This document shows positions 48,000 through 61,170 of a stretch of 64,000 nt of DNA, piece by piece. A program made the position numbers and the translations under genes. The stretch is from Mactra quadrangularis (taxonomy: Eukaryota; Mollusca; Bivalvia; Venerida; Mactridae), in assembly GCA_025267735.1 (NCBI GenBank), contig CM046308.1:35825267-35889266 (forward strand), in the 5' to 3' direction. Position 1 is the stretch's first letter. The number at the start of each line of letters is the position of its first letter. The notes under the pieces are model-generated. The model ran no database searches. It was not told the origin of the DNA and was given only the letters and a program-made list of their open reading frames with translations.

Positions 48000-50000
48000 C
48001 TTACAAGTGTACTCAGTGAAGTGACCAAAAGAAAATTATAGAAACCTACGCCATTATTCACACGCAGTCTACTATTTTGTATTGTAAATACAGATTAAAC
48101 AATATTGGAACTCAAGTGATGACATTGATTGCATGACTTCTTAGTTATATATTAATTGAAAATTAATTACAAAAATTACAACAAAAGGATGGGTCATACT
48201 ATAGAGTGTTTACTGTATCTTAAGAATATCACAATACTCTTTAATAAAAACATTGAATCAGTAGTAATTTATTAATCTGTTTTTAATGTAAATCATGATT
48301 TTCATGGGTTTAGTCCTAGACTCACACTTTGTTTTTACTAACAAGTTATTCAATGTTTTCTTTACAAGACTGGTCATTCAGTACATAAATATGTTCTCTA
48401 TTTTTTTTCATGTGGTACAGAGTATTCAATTTATTAAAAAAATCAAGTAAATTGTAAAGACAAAAAGAAAATAAGTTAATAGCTTGATACAAAAACTTTC
48501 CTACTTAAGCAGTTAAAATAATAATTTAGCCAGCGCTTTGATTTTAAAATTTACAAAAAGGAACCGGTTTAAGATCAAATATACCCATAAAAACAGTGGT
48601 CGTTGCATTATTAGGCTACAATGTATCAGGTTTATTTATAACTAGAGTAAATACAGTATCATACCATGACTTTGTAAGTAAACGACAAAACAGAGTCCCG
48701 CTCTTACATACAACAATATGTTGCGCCGTAATTTGTGAACTCCAAGCCATTGTTGACCAGAAATATACCTCCTTAGGAAGCATAAGACCTACTGTGCACT
48801 ATTTAAATCTATGAGGTGCTCTTGTAAGTTATATAATTTGCACCCTATACCAGTGCTTGTACTTACACGGACAGGCAGCTAACTTGATGACACTCTAATT
48901 CATACATTATTTATAAATTAGAGTTTCATGGAGCTAGAGAACTGGGCCGAAATATTACACCAACATCTACAATTTCCAAGTGTACAGAACAATGGAAGAA
49001 GTCAATTACCAACATTATCATAGTAATCACCATAGTAAATGAACTTTAACTATAACAGAAGAGTTCAGAATGAGTGCTCACATTCATAATGTATAAATGT
49101 CTGACTTTTACAGCGAGTACAACTTAACCTGCATGTTTTGTATGTATCAAAATTGATATAGTACTTTGAAATAATTTCTAACAGTCAAAACTATTGTTTC
49201 TTACTGGGAGAATAATCAACAGAAAATAATAATATTCTTTTTACCTGATACAAGGGAGATAACCTGAATTCAATTAACCATGCTTACTATGGATGTTGTT
49301 AATGATAACTTAAACCCAACAGTATATCAAGACTATAGAATTATACATGTTCCTTGTAAATGTTATAAAAAAACCCAAAAAATAAACTACATTTATCTAT
49401 CAAAACTCTTAACCTCATATTTTTAAAAGTTGATGAATAGTCTATTTTGAAAATAACAATAAAGACAGGAGTAAATTTATTCATCTAAAGCAATATTTCA
49501 CTAAAATGAATATTAAATCCTGATGCCTAATTTTAACAATCAACAGTATACTAACTGTAAGGTATTAAATAATTGAAACAAAAAGTCTTACTAAATTTTA
49601 TCAATATTAAACAAGTGGTTGGATTTTGAAACCTAACAGAGGAAACACATTCAACTTTAAAAGTCTGAATAAAATTGTGGAGATTTCAGTTTCTGCACTA
49701 TAATTTCCTATACCACTTTCTATAGAAAGAGTATAAAAGGATATATATTTGACAGAAGATACAGTAATTTACTTAGTAAGCTACATCAACCTATTTCAAT
49801 ACAAGCTAGAACTTTCCAGCACAATGCTTCCCCACATGTGGAAGAATAATTGTCTCTTTGAGACTGTTTAAAGATTCCAGATAAATTTAGCAAATATAGT
49901 ATTGTTTAGAACAAATTTTAGAAATTCAATATGCAATATGAACTTTAACAAATCTGACCAAGTTGTCTAAAGCATAAAATGTCAACTATAAACTATCACA
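48000..50000. other. AT-rich DNA, no gene recognised
   Basis: A 72-codon + strand frame at 48596-48814 has no domain I recognise. No splice-bounded coding was found. Confidence 0.4.
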
Positions 50001-50005
50001 TGAAC

Positions 50006-50867
50006 TCTTGACCAGGTCTCAAACTCTGTGCCATGTTTGAGTATTTTTAATACACTAGATAACTAACAAGATTTCATTGATCAAGTGGTCGAATCTGCTG
50101 AATCATGATCTTTTGGTCCTTCTCTGCTGTGAGTTTGATGCTTCTAACATACCAGCCATGAAACTTAAAACTAAATGATATCCAAAAAAAGAAAAAAGGA
50201 AAATATGTGGAATCTAATAGTTTGACTTCTACCTGATAATACAAAATGAAAATATCCTAACTAAATGCAGCTTCCTGGCAAAAAAAACTTTGCACTTCCC
50301 AAAAGATATACAGGTAGCTATCAGAAAGTAAGAGGCAAAACCATAAACAATCCAATGTCTATGGGCAATCAATGCCCACGTTACCACTCCAACATATCAA
50401 ATGGGGTATTTTGACCTTAAATTTGATTCCACAAAATACGCAAAAATTCCAATGCAAAAAACCTAAAGTAAATGCTATTTATCACACCAAAAAAAACAAC
50501 TGTGCACCCCTCAAAAGATATGCTGGTAGCTATCAGAAAGTAAGAGGCAAAACCATAGACAATCCAATGTCTATGGGCAATCAATGCCCACATTACCACT
50601 CCAACATATCAAATGAGGTAAACTGACCTTGTTTAGTATGCAAAAAAGGAGGCTGATAAAATATATTTTGGAAAAAAAACTGAAACCTAAGCACACAATC
50701 CTACCACAAAAAAACTAAATGATTCTGTCCATATCAAACACACAGCAGAGAAGAATCTAAAGATTATGATCCAATATTTTAGACCACTTGACCAATGAAA
50801 TCTTGAAAGTAACTGAGTGTATTGAAAATACTGTAACTTGGCACAGAGTATGAGACCTGGTCAAGTC
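50006..50867. mobile_element. foldback element with ~160-bp inverted ends, copy 1
   Basis: The left end CTTGACCAGGTCTCAAACTC..GATTTCATTGATCAAGTGGTC..TGAGTTTGATG (50006-50165) is the inverted match of ~50715-50867 (ending GAGTATGAGACCTGGTCAAG). Between them are two tandem ~205-bp units containing GTAGCTATCAGAAAGTAAGA and the small GGGCAATCAATGCCC hairpin (about 50365 and 50577). The 84-codon open frame is a by-product. Confidence 0.75.
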
Positions 50868-51189
50868 AGACCATTAAACCAACTAAAAGCATTCAGTACC
50901 ACACAAGTAAACTTAGATTAAGTTCATTTATTTGAGTATTTCTAAATGAAGCCAATGAAATATGCTATACCATTAGACAACAGTTACTATGCACCCAAAA
51001 TGTTTACAGCAAGTAGTGTAAGTTTTTAATTTATTTTGATAAATTTTATGGGTTTTTCTTCCAAGAATTTAATTCTGTAAATTCCGTAAGATCATTGATT
51101 GAGACTTCAACATACATGTATAATATGAGCTAAATTTATACAAACAAGCAAAACAGACAGTTATGTCAAGATGCAGTTTTAAACAGTTT

Positions 51190-51600
51190 CGTAGATATCA
51201 AAACACCCCATCCACCTTTCCTTCTCCAAACCTAATTGAAGAGATTCTAAGATACCTAACATGCCACCCATCTCCCCTCATCCAAGCCCAATAGATACCT
51301 GGCACCTAACCCATCGCTTCTCATTCTACACGTTCAATCCCGATTGAAGTGTTTCCTAGACAGTACCCAACCAATCTTTCCTAGTCCAGGCCCAATTGCA
51401 GTTTCTAAGATACCTAGCACCTGACTCATCCCTCCTCGTTCTTACCCAATTGAAGTGTTTCTGAAATACTTAGCACCCTGCCCATCTTTCCCCATCCACA
51501 ACCCAATTGAAGAGTTTCTAAGATACCTAGCACCTAACTCATCGCTCCTCATTCTAACCCAATTGAAGAGTTTCTTAGATACCTAGCACTTATACTTGTC
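51190..51600 (+). repeat. ~70-bp degenerate tandem repeat
   Basis: About six copies of CCCAATTGAAG.GTTTCTAAGA followed by TACCTAGCACCTAACTCATC and a C/T-rich stretch. Confidence 0.8.
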
Positions 51601-52010
51601 AGTAAAACTGAAACAAAGACGTGTGAGTTGGTTGACAGAACTACATGTACTTTTATTGCCTAAAAATAAACTGAGTAGTAAATCAGAGACATGTGTATCA
51701 CTCCTCAGGTTAAACTGGTCAGGCATTTGAATTGTTGACAGTTTTCGACTTGTAGAAACTAAAACATAATCGCCAAAAGTCTAAAAACTGCCAACAGTAA
51801 ATTATAGCATGTCCTAAACTAACATCATAGGCTGGTTCCTTTAGTTATTATAACATTTTATTTATTAAAAAATGCTGTAAGTCATGAAAATTTTATTATG
51901 CTTTATCAATTATTTTACATTAATTAGAGTTTTATAATGATTGCTTTTTTGGAATTCCTACAGAATATGAAAATTTTATAATATCTTATTAATTTGAAAT
52001 TCCTATAGTA

Positions 52011-52599
52011 TTAATACACTCAATAACTAACAAGATTTCATTGATCAAGTGGATGAAACTGCTGAATCATGATCTTATGGTTCTTTTCAACTGTGAGTTT
52101 GATGCTTCTAACATACCAGCCATGAAACTTAAAACTGAATGATATGAAGAAAAAAATATAAAGGAAAATTATGTGAAATCTAAAAGACTTCTACCTAATA
52201 AATACAAAATGAAATATCCTAACTAAATGCTGCTGCTTGGCAAAAAAAAACTTAGCACTTCCCAAAAGATATACAGGTAGCTATCAGAAAGTAAGAGGCA
52301 AAACCATAGACAATCCAATGTCTTTGGGCAATCAATGCCCACGTTACCACTCCAACATATCAAATGAGGTAAATTGACCTTGTTTAGTATGCAAAAAAAG
52401 GAGGCTGGTAAAATATATTTTGGCAAGTCAAGCATTTTTTAAATGAAACCTAAAGGAAGTCCTAACAGATAAACAATTAATGATTCAAGCAATATCAAAC
52501 ACACAGCAGAAAAGAATAAAAAGATCATGATACAACATCTTAGACCACATGACCAATAAAACCTTGAAAGTAACTGAGTGTATTGAAAATACTCAAATA
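52011..52599. mobile_element. foldback element, copy 2 (shorter)
   Basis: Same family as 50006-50867. It starts inside the inverted end at TTAATACACTCAATAACTAA and ends GAGTGTATTGAAAATACTC. It has only one copy of the GTAGCTATCAGAAAGTAAGA unit, while copy 1 has two. Confidence 0.75.
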
Positions 52600-52611
52600 C
52601 AAACTTAAACC

Positions 52612-52770
52612 AAAATACAAATTGAATTCAAATTCAATTGAATTCAATTAAAATTCAATTAAAATCAATTCAAATCAATTCCATTTGATTCAATTCAATT
52701 TAGTTTAATTCAATTTAATTTTACCTGATTAAATTTAAATTCAAATGCAATTCAAATTCAATTTAATGCT
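52612..52770. repeat. AATTCAATT-type low-complexity DNA
   Basis: Iterations of AATTCAATTGAATTCAATT and close variants, strongly self-complementary. Confidence 0.85.
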
Positions 52771-53194
52771 TTCAAATTTATATTTCATAGATTTTGAATT
52801 TTCAATAATTAATGAAAGTTTACCATATATCATTAATTTGAAATTTTAATTACCCAAAAAATTCCAAAATAAACTTTAGTTAATTAAGCCTATGAAAAGG
52901 AACACAGATAAAGTCATGGAAACATCCATACATATCATGTACTTAATTCAGATGCATAAATATCGTATGATATTCTGCGCTAAGTCAAGCTGTTGCTGAG
53001 CATGGTATAATATGCAAAATAAATTTCAAAAAAGCACAAAATGTATGACATTGCAGCATATGAACATACTGCTAAAAATAAGTTTTTACATATGTACACA
53101 TGCAACATACACATACAGCTTTATACTCTTCGATACTTAAAGTATACAGGTCAGTTTATCACAGGTGAGTGACAAACCCACATTTTCCTAATTA

Positions 53195-53337
53195 TAGTAT
53201 ATACCACAGGGAATTGTCAAGTTATCTCTCTTTGATTTTTTAAACATACCTCTTATAGTATATAAATTTTATATACTATAAAAGGTATGTTTGAAAAATC
53301 AAAGGGAGGTAACTTGACAATTCCCTGTGGTGTATAT
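53195..53337. mobile_element. ~140-bp palindromic MITE
   Basis: Arms of about 65 bp: TATACCACAGGGAATTGTCA..AAACATACC on the left and GGTATGTTTGAAAAATCAAA..TTCCCTGTGGTGTATA on the right, with a small TATATAAATTTTATATA centre. The arms match nearly throughout. It belongs to a small-element type with a TTATCTCTCTTTGATT motif. Confidence 0.85.
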
Positions 53338-54490
53338 AGAGAATTATCTCTGTATACTGTAGTAAGGAATATCTGGATCTTTCACCTATGCAATTATACA
53401 CAGTTACAATTGTAACTGACCAAGGGATCAGAACAAATTGTCATTGAATGACAAAAAACACTTGTCATGAAACCATAACACACCTCATAGATATACTGTC
53501 CAAGGGATGATCCAAAATTATCAGAACTATGTGACTCTAAGAAGAAAATGCATTAAAGATAATACATGAGTACAATCTTTTCATGCAAACATTTGTGATA
53601 GCATGTACACCAATATCATATAAGTTTACCATGAACACAGTCATATTGTCATTCTTGAGTCAAAACCTTGTAACTTCAATTAGGAAAGGTAAAGTTAAGA
53701 CGTTCGACTCAACAGTGACAATATGAGAATAGCAGTAACGTTAGACAGAAATGATTTGGTAAGGGGTGGTCTAAGTGTTGTCTCTTCAAATATTCGAAGC
53801 AACAGACTAGACAAAAACTGTATGGCTCATCCTTAATGTATCCGACAGCGTGGCTTAGGTCAACCATAGAAAATCTTAGATTTTTGCATTTTCTTCACAA
53901 ATACTTCAATTTCTAAACTTTAATAGCATTTAAGAGCCAATTATTCAAGTAATTGTAGCATGCTGCAAGCTTACAAATATACATACCAATATCTATAATT
54001 AATTAATATTCCAATTATTTATGCCGACAGAAGGAAGATAAAGTCTCAAGAAAAACATGTTTATATAATCAATACAATGATTTCATCTAGCTTACAAGTT
54101 CAATTCAGTAACAAATGAAGAGTACTGCTATAAATACTTGGGCTGCATTGTCAAATTGATGTATTGCAATACCATATTACTGACGAAAAGGCCAATTAAA
54201 TCACAATATAAATGACCAATTAGTAAAATGAAATAAACTTTCTGTATGGAATCAAGAATATTTTGTAGAATTTCAATGAAACACCAAAATAACTCAATGT
54301 AAAAATAAACAAAATGCCTTAATATTTGATAATTTGAAAGTTATTCTTACTGTATGAGTAATAATTTCATAGGAACAGATTAATAAATACAGACTGTCTC
54401 ATAAACAACCACATTGTGAACTCAGATAAATAACCTATCATTTTTTTATGCTTAATGGTGAAGCGTCCCGTTATTCGATGAAAAAATAAA
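53338..54490. other. AT-rich DNA, no gene recognised
   Basis: Only a weak inverted pair (CATATTGTCATTCTTGAGTC at 53641 and GACTCAACAGTGACAATATGA at about 53705) was seen. Confidence 0.4.
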
Positions 54491-54499
54491 CATTGAAAA

Positions 54500-54775
54500 T
54501 ATTAATTTTATATTTTCATCGTAGTGAAAATATAACCTTATATTTTCATCGTTCATGACGTCATATTAGGAGATAAATGACGTCAACTAGGAGTAGAAAT
54601 GACGTCCCGTTAAAATATGTGTAAAATACATCAAATTAAACACAAAACTAAGCATGAAAGAAACGGAAAATTTGCCGATTTCGGTGTAAGATCGATTTAT
54701 ATTTCACCTTGTGAGCTCAGAAAATGACATTTTCACTCGTGGCTACACCACTCGTGAAAAAATTGTAATTTTCAA
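54500..54775. mobile_element. small element with three CRE-like boxes and hairpins
   Basis: TATATTTTCATCGTAGTGAAAATATA is a palindrome at its left end. CATGACGTCATAT, AATGACGTCAACT and AATGACGTCCCG follow within ~60 bp. The right end has CACTCGTGGCTACACCACTC. Shorter related sequence lies at 28289-28384. Confidence 0.6.
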
Positions 54776-54779
54776 TAAA

Positions 54780-55728
54780 CAAGTGTTTGTTTCTGCACAA
54801 ACTAAGTACTGAACTGAGTTGTGCATTCAAATAAACACATTGACTATAAACTTGTACTAATTTTGGATCATCCCCTGTGCAGTCACTCTTTGTATACAAC
54901 TCACTGTACAAAATTACAAACTCCTGTTAGCACAAAATCATGGAATACCCACCAGCCTTTCTCAGATACTTTCAGATAACACCATTTCTCACCCCACCCA
55001 CAACATGAATCAGCCCGACCATCCCATACACACCTACCCTTCCATCCCCCCATACACACAACTCCCTACCATCCCTACAAACCCCACCAACACTGCCCAG
55101 ATCTAAGGTTCTAAAATTACCAGCCAATACAAGATAACAGGAACATTACGTATGACCCCTCTAAGCAGACGACACTCCACCCAACCTTGCTTAGTGACAT
55201 CAACGGTACGTCCGGGGCTTGGGCTCACAACCAACTTCCAGTAAATCCAGGTTCCACAAACCTTGCAGTCTCATAATCTATCCCAAAATCCAAGACTAAG
55301 GATTGATGCTTGTACAACTCAACAAGAACATTATTCTAGAACAAATGTTCAATAGACAATATCCAGAACTCAAATGTCCAGGTTTTCCCATGTAAGTATT
55401 ATTATGAAGACCATTCACAGTTTTTTGCCAAAAATACAAAAAAAGTTTTCTGTTTACAAAATTCCACTTAAAAAGTGTGTAACAAAAAAAAGGATTTTAA
55501 AAAATATGGAAAAACGCAGCACCTGAGACCTGGAGAAAGTCTATAATGAATAGGAAATGATAACAGCATAAAATGCAAGAAATATTGATGGATCAGCGCA
55601 AAAACAAGTCTACTTTCTCGTTTATTTACATGAAGTTAAACTAATTTTGCACTGACACATAAATAATTCAGCACTAATAGAGAAGTAAAAAAATATTGCA
55701 CTTCTTAAATAAAAAAAAACAACAAGTA
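54780..55728. other. no gene recognised; C-rich patch
   Basis: 54955-55095 is a strand-asymmetric C/A-rich stretch (CCCACCC, CCCCCCATACACAC). The rest is AT-rich. Confidence 0.4.
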
Positions 55729-55981
55729 AATCTGTGAGCTAATGCTCACAGGTGATACCCCCGCAAAAATCTAAAAATACGTGACAAACAGGAAGTAGAT
55801 GAGCAAGGAGCATGAAATCACTTTACATCAACTGGGACTATGGGATGAAGCAATATGCAAAGTATTAGGCTGCTGCATGCTATAGTTGCTGGGAAAACTG
55901 TGACAGAAATTTTGTAACGGACACACGGATGGACAAGGGTAAAACAGTATAACCCCCTCTTCTTCAAAGTGGGGGTATAAT
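55729..55981. mobile_element. short pearl/HINE-like element
   Basis: A perfect hairpin TGTGAGC-TAAT-GCTCACA sits at 55733-55750. The right hairpin is ACCCCC..GGGGGT (55951-55976), and 9-bp ends ATACCCCC..GGGGGTAT are inverted. A reduced GGACACACGGATGGACAAGG tract stands where tetranucleotides normally lie. Same layout in miniature as 877-4656, but without core repeats. Confidence 0.65.
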
Positions 55982-57778
55982 GAACAATTTCTTGAATTGA
56001 AAAATAAAAGCATATTCACTTATTTATATGAAGGTATAATAGAAAGTATTGATTGTTAAAAATACAAATAAAAATTTAAAAGACAAAAGTATGTACTAAT
56101 GTATATTAATTTTTCTTAGAATGTGTTAAACGCTTCACGAAACAACAAAAATGAATCCACATGACAAAAATGAAAATGACAATTCATTATCAAACTGTAG
56201 AATAAAGAATGCTAACAAAGATAAATATTGACCATAATCTGAATAACAATAAAAGTTAAAAAAAAGTTTTAAAGAGTCAAGTTGCTTATTAAAATTGTTA
56301 AATAGGCTGTATAAGATGGCGGGGAACAGGGGGAAAATGAACAGGTCAATTTAAATTCAATCAAATCAAAACTTAACCAAAAAAAAGAAAATTCAAACAA
56401 AAATTCAACTAAACAATCATTAATATTGTAGCTCTTGAAAATAATAATCTTCATATAATTACTAACCTGCATATATTATTCAATCTGGACACTATTAACA
56501 TGTATCTTTTATATGCATCGAAACAAATAAATATCACTTACTATATGTTTATTGATATAGATCAAAGGGAACTAACTACAGTATGTATCTTTCCTATTCA
56601 GAAAAAATCAATACTGTATTATCTCCCTTTCATGAACACCAATAAACATGGATAACAATATTAGAGATATTTCATAACTCGGGCGACCTTCATGGTTCCA
56701 AATCAAAAACACTATTATATACAAAGTGTTCTTGCTTAGGAACCATGCCGATAGCCTTTGTTTCAGTGTATTCTAGAATAATGTTCCTGTTGTGATGCAA
56801 CAAACATACACCACCCACTAAGTAATAAATGTAGCCACAAATGAAAGATAGAAGTTACATTTCCAAAAATAATACCAGGGGATACATACTTGTACATGTA
56901 TAGTTTGTTTTTCTAAACTGTAAAATTTGAATAATTTCACCACGACAGAATACGTTCTCTTATATAAATATGAAGGTAAACATTGGCACAGCAAGCAGGT
57001 ATTAAAACATAAAAAGCTTTAAGTGTATTCTACCCCATCTGAAAACGCCAAATATGAATCCCACAATTAAAGACAATAAACATTAAACACAAGAAGTCAT
57101 GGTGAAATTATTCATACTTGACAGTTAAGAAAAAAAGCCAATGATATCCATACAATATAAGAAAGTGTACCATCTGAATAAAAGTTTACCAAGAAAAAAT
57201 ATCAATTTTACACATAACCTTCCCTGTAAAAAAATATTATAAATATAGACGAATTTGAGTAAATACACTATATTATCATGTAAGGTATCATTGACACAAC
57301 AATACAGCAGAATCAAAGGTGACCAGCATGGTCCAAAACCATACAAGACACAATGTATATATAGAATCTTTGATGGTTCGGGATCATGAAGATCATCTTT
57401 GTATTACGAATTAATGATAATTAACAAAGCATAAAGACTTTCTGGACAAGATCATTATACAAAACAGGAATATGGAACCATCAGATTAGGAAAATGGACA
57501 ATACTGCCAAACACATAATGGTATGAAATACATAAAATAAAATAAACTTAGCTTTTGTCTTCGCTTTATTCTTTCAACTTTCCCATGTTCCTTGTGTAGT
57601 GTTTCACCATGTCTAGTTATGCAATATGAGCTCATAAACATGTGTATATAACAGCACAGTAAACAACAACTACTTCCAGCCACATGGTTAATGTCCTGCA
57701 AACATAAGAAATATTACATTATAGATAATATAATAACAATTTATATGTATTACTGCACTGTGGAAACTAGTTGGATAG
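55982..57778. other. AT-rich DNA, no gene recognised
   Basis: Contains the small foldback at 56557 and an inverted CATGGTTCC/GGAACCATG pair (56692, 56739). Minus-strand frames up to 73 codons have no domain. Confidence 0.4.
56557..56636. repeat. ~80-bp foldback element
   Basis: GATCAAAGGGAACTAACTACAG and the inverted GTATTATCTCCCTTTCATGA form ~26-bp imperfect arms; the AAAGGGAGATAA motif links it to the 53195 element. Confidence 0.6.
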
Positions 57779-57850
57779 CTGTCCGGATAGATAAATTGGT
57801 AGCACACAAGTCTACTGATCCAAGAGTCAAATATTCAATTATCAGGTGGG
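57779..57850 (+). mobile_element. degenerate tRNA-derived SINE head
   Basis: GTCCGGATAGATAAATTGGTAG (A-box region), AAGTCTACTGATCC, then a poor B box (ATATTCAATTATC). Shares AAGTCTACTGATC with 22053-22120. Confidence 0.4.
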
Positions 57851-59191
57851 GTATTCTTTGTCAGAGCTTGATCATGAAATAATTTCTATGGACGATCTCC
57901 CTCCTACAACTTATTCTATATAAAGAAAACAGTCTCTGACAGATGTTTGTACCTAGTCACTCCTTAAATAGCAAAAATAACATAAAAAATTCAATCTGTT
58001 GCTAAATTATCAACAAAAACACTTAATGCAAATGAGTTCTTTTTCATACCCTGCGGAAATGATCATGGTCAAACTGTGTTTCAAACATGTTTCAAAACAT
58101 GGTCGTTCATGTTTCAAACATGTCCAAATAAGATGTTCCGGCGTTGTTATCAAAACGTTATGGACATGTTTTGAACATGGTCGATCACGTTTGTAAATTG
58201 GCCCCCAGTTCCATAACATGTAGACCATGTTCAATTTATGAAATGACCATAATTCAACTTTGTTTTGTAAACATAATTAGCATATTTTAAACAAGTAAAA
58301 GTTATGAAATGACTGCGTTGCAGCTATATTCTGGAAACTTTATGGTATTGTTTAATACCATTACTGGTATGCATTGCAAGCAGTAGCTGTGAACGAGTAG
58401 TACCCGTGATTTTGATTTTACACATTTTATATGCTTTCCAAAAGAAAATAGTGTTCGAGTGATATTCAATAAGACAAAATTAAAATGTGTACAAAAAATT
58501 ATAACAATCGGATAAGTATGACGGAAGATAATTCCATGTAAATGCGCATACACTATTTTTTAGGGTTTGCAACAATTCGATTTGATACATGGAAACTTGA
58601 TTGCAAGGGTGCCGATTCAATTTCAATTCAGGACCTGCAAGTTTCGATTCGATACTAACTTTAATTAGTGTCTACATAATAATATAATAACAATAAAAGC
58701 GAAGGCACGCCTAAAAGTCAAAGTATACGTTGACAGTCCATTACGATTTTATGATTAGGATGATTGGAAACTCTGTTAAAAAATACATTCTACAGAATAT
58801 GCCCTGATCCTCCGCCAATTAGGTCGGTGTGATTGAATTTTACCTGTTCAGACAAACTGGCAGATTTTGGGCTCCGCATGATCAAGCCAAGTTTTGTTGT
58901 TAGTTTATTCAAATTTAAATAGTTTTGCATGTACAGTGTATGTTTAACTAATATGTAAAATAGTATATCAAGAACTGTATCTTTCTACAATTTATGATCC
59001 ATGCTGTCTTCATATTTTAAGTCGATATTACATTAATAATACATTTTCGCGACCTTTACATTCGTACCAAATCCATTTTGTACTTGAATAAAGCAAATAT
59101 TAATTATCAGATTTTCGAATTTTGTGATATCCAATTTTAGTAACAATTTTATGTAATTAATATTATTTAGTTTGAAGCTCAAATATATGCT

Positions 59192-59592
59192 ATCTCCGTA
59201 AACAGAGATCCTGTTCTACTCGCGTTGTCGTACTAGATCTCTACTTAGTCATCGAAGGTCACGTTGAGATGAACTTTCTGTCGACCAATCAATGCGTAGC
59301 TTTAATCTAGACGAAAACACTATTAATCACATTTTGATTTTGTAATTTCTATTTTTAGAACAAGTTTTTCATGCCAATTTAACAGCAGTATTATTCACAG
59401 TCTGCGATTGGATGGCTCATTTCAAATTGCGTGACATAGATGATGTAAAAAAGTTACGCATCATAACAATTTCGTCATGAATATTATGATGAGAAAAGGT
59501 CACACAAACGTGACCTTCGTTTGGAAAAGGCCAGATCTAAATTAGTGAGTATGTGGAGCGGTAAAATTTTAGATCGGGTTTTAATCAGATTG
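59192..59592 (-). repeat. dispersed 400-bp repeat, copy C
   Basis: Reverse complement of copy A (17836-18235), collinear from the ATCTCCGTAAACAGAGAT hairpin to GATCGGGTTTTAATCAGATTG. The AAGGTCAC-6 nt-GTGACCTT inverted repeat is intact although its spacer differs. Confidence 0.8.
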
Positions 59593-60164
59593 AAATATTT
59601 ATATAAATGCACATTTGTAATGTAGTACATTGTATTTTTAAATGAATCTAATCATAAAAAATCGATACCAATATTTATACTGTCAATGAACGGGTACGCT
59701 GAAGACAAGTGTATGATAAAAGTCCACCAATAATAGTGCCAGAAATCTGCCTTGCTCGTATACATACATCGAGTGTGCATTGGAGAAAATTAAAGAATGT
59801 CCTGTTAAAATAATGTATAATGTTTTAATTTGATAACTTACTACCTAACAAGTGCCTATTCTGAACATAAAATACGCCAAAAAACGTCGAGATCAACTTT
59901 GACTGTCATGATAACAATACCATGTGCTTCAACCACCCGACATTTATCTACTAAGTATGTTTGTTGAAAATAAACAAAAATTTGTTATATTTTTTCTTTA
60001 GTTTTACAGAGTTAATAAAATTTTATTTATGTACTGTTAGTTATAAAAAAATGAATAAGATATAAAATCTTAAATTGCTAGAAAACAAAATGTCTATGTT
60101 AACGAATAAATTCTAAAAATAGATTTTTATTTGGAATTCCTGGCATCAATCAGAATTACTCTGC

Positions 60165-61170
60165 TACAGTGAACTCGACAGTTCCGGGTCATCGACAATT
60201 CCGGGTCACTTTTTTATAATAGTACAGATGAATCCTTAAACAATGCAATATTTTGATTATATGAAAGTTAAGTCATGAACACTAACCACTTAGCTACTGT
60301 TACACAAACTTTCCATGTGAACATTTCTCTACCGGAAGTCATAGTCATGAAACACAAAACAGCACCTTTTCCAACCAATGCCACATATGTGAACGTTTCG
60401 TCTATGCATTTGAAAAAACAGTGATTTATATACACAATTTAGATAAAATTAAGTACTTATTGTACATCATTTTGCAGGAAATTTATCGGTGAACACGATT
60501 TAACTCATAGATTTATTTCTTCTAATTACTGTTTGACAATTATGCAGACAATTTGACCTGGTAAGCATGTGACAATTTCGGGTCAAAACTCAACCCGTAT
60601 TATATGCAATCATTTATTTTAATTAAAAAGTATTTTTTTAACATTTAAAATTTATTTTATACATAATTTTATCCCATATGTAAGATATCTGTCAATTTAA
60701 TACAATTGTTGTTTGATATTTTGAGTTTTACTTTTTACACGCAACTAATTGTATTTATGGTACTTGTTTTTATTTGCAATAGGTAATTGCAAGTGACCTG
60801 ATTAGATCTTTCATTTACGAGTTTTATTTTTGTTTAACTTGGAAGAAAATATGAGATAAAGTCTTTATTGACAAAAAGTCGGCTGTTTTATTGATTTTAA
60901 CCCTGTTGAGACCACTCCGGATTAAGGAGACAAGAATAGGTCACGTGACCCGGAATTGGCAAGTGCGACCCGTAACTATCAAGTTTGCAGCATGCAATTT
61001 CAAAAATTGTAGACAATTACAAGCAAATTAACACTATAAATTTATTATAGCATGATAAGGTGGAAGTCTTTGTTTATCGTTTTATGCAGGTTTAATTCCC
61101 ACATCTTTTGTTTTGAAGAGACAAGCAACGTTTGTTTCGTTACTGACCCGGAACTGTCGAGTTCACTGTA
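60165..61170. mobile_element. 1.0-kb mariner-type MITE with perfect 25-bp TIRs
   Basis: Each end is CAGTGAACTCGACAGTTCC plus GGGTCA, perfect over 25 bp in inverse (60167-60191 and 61144-61168), bordered by TA on both sides. Further inverted GACAATTCCGGGTCA / TGACCCGGAATTGGCA boxes lie inside. CAGTG starts and TA targets are typical of Tc1/mariner elements. No transposase coding. Confidence 0.85.

Noticed and set aside
48596..48814. 72-codon + strand frame MVVALLGYNVSGL..
   Set aside because: Hydrophobic start is suggestive, but no domain, splice or promoter evidence was found.
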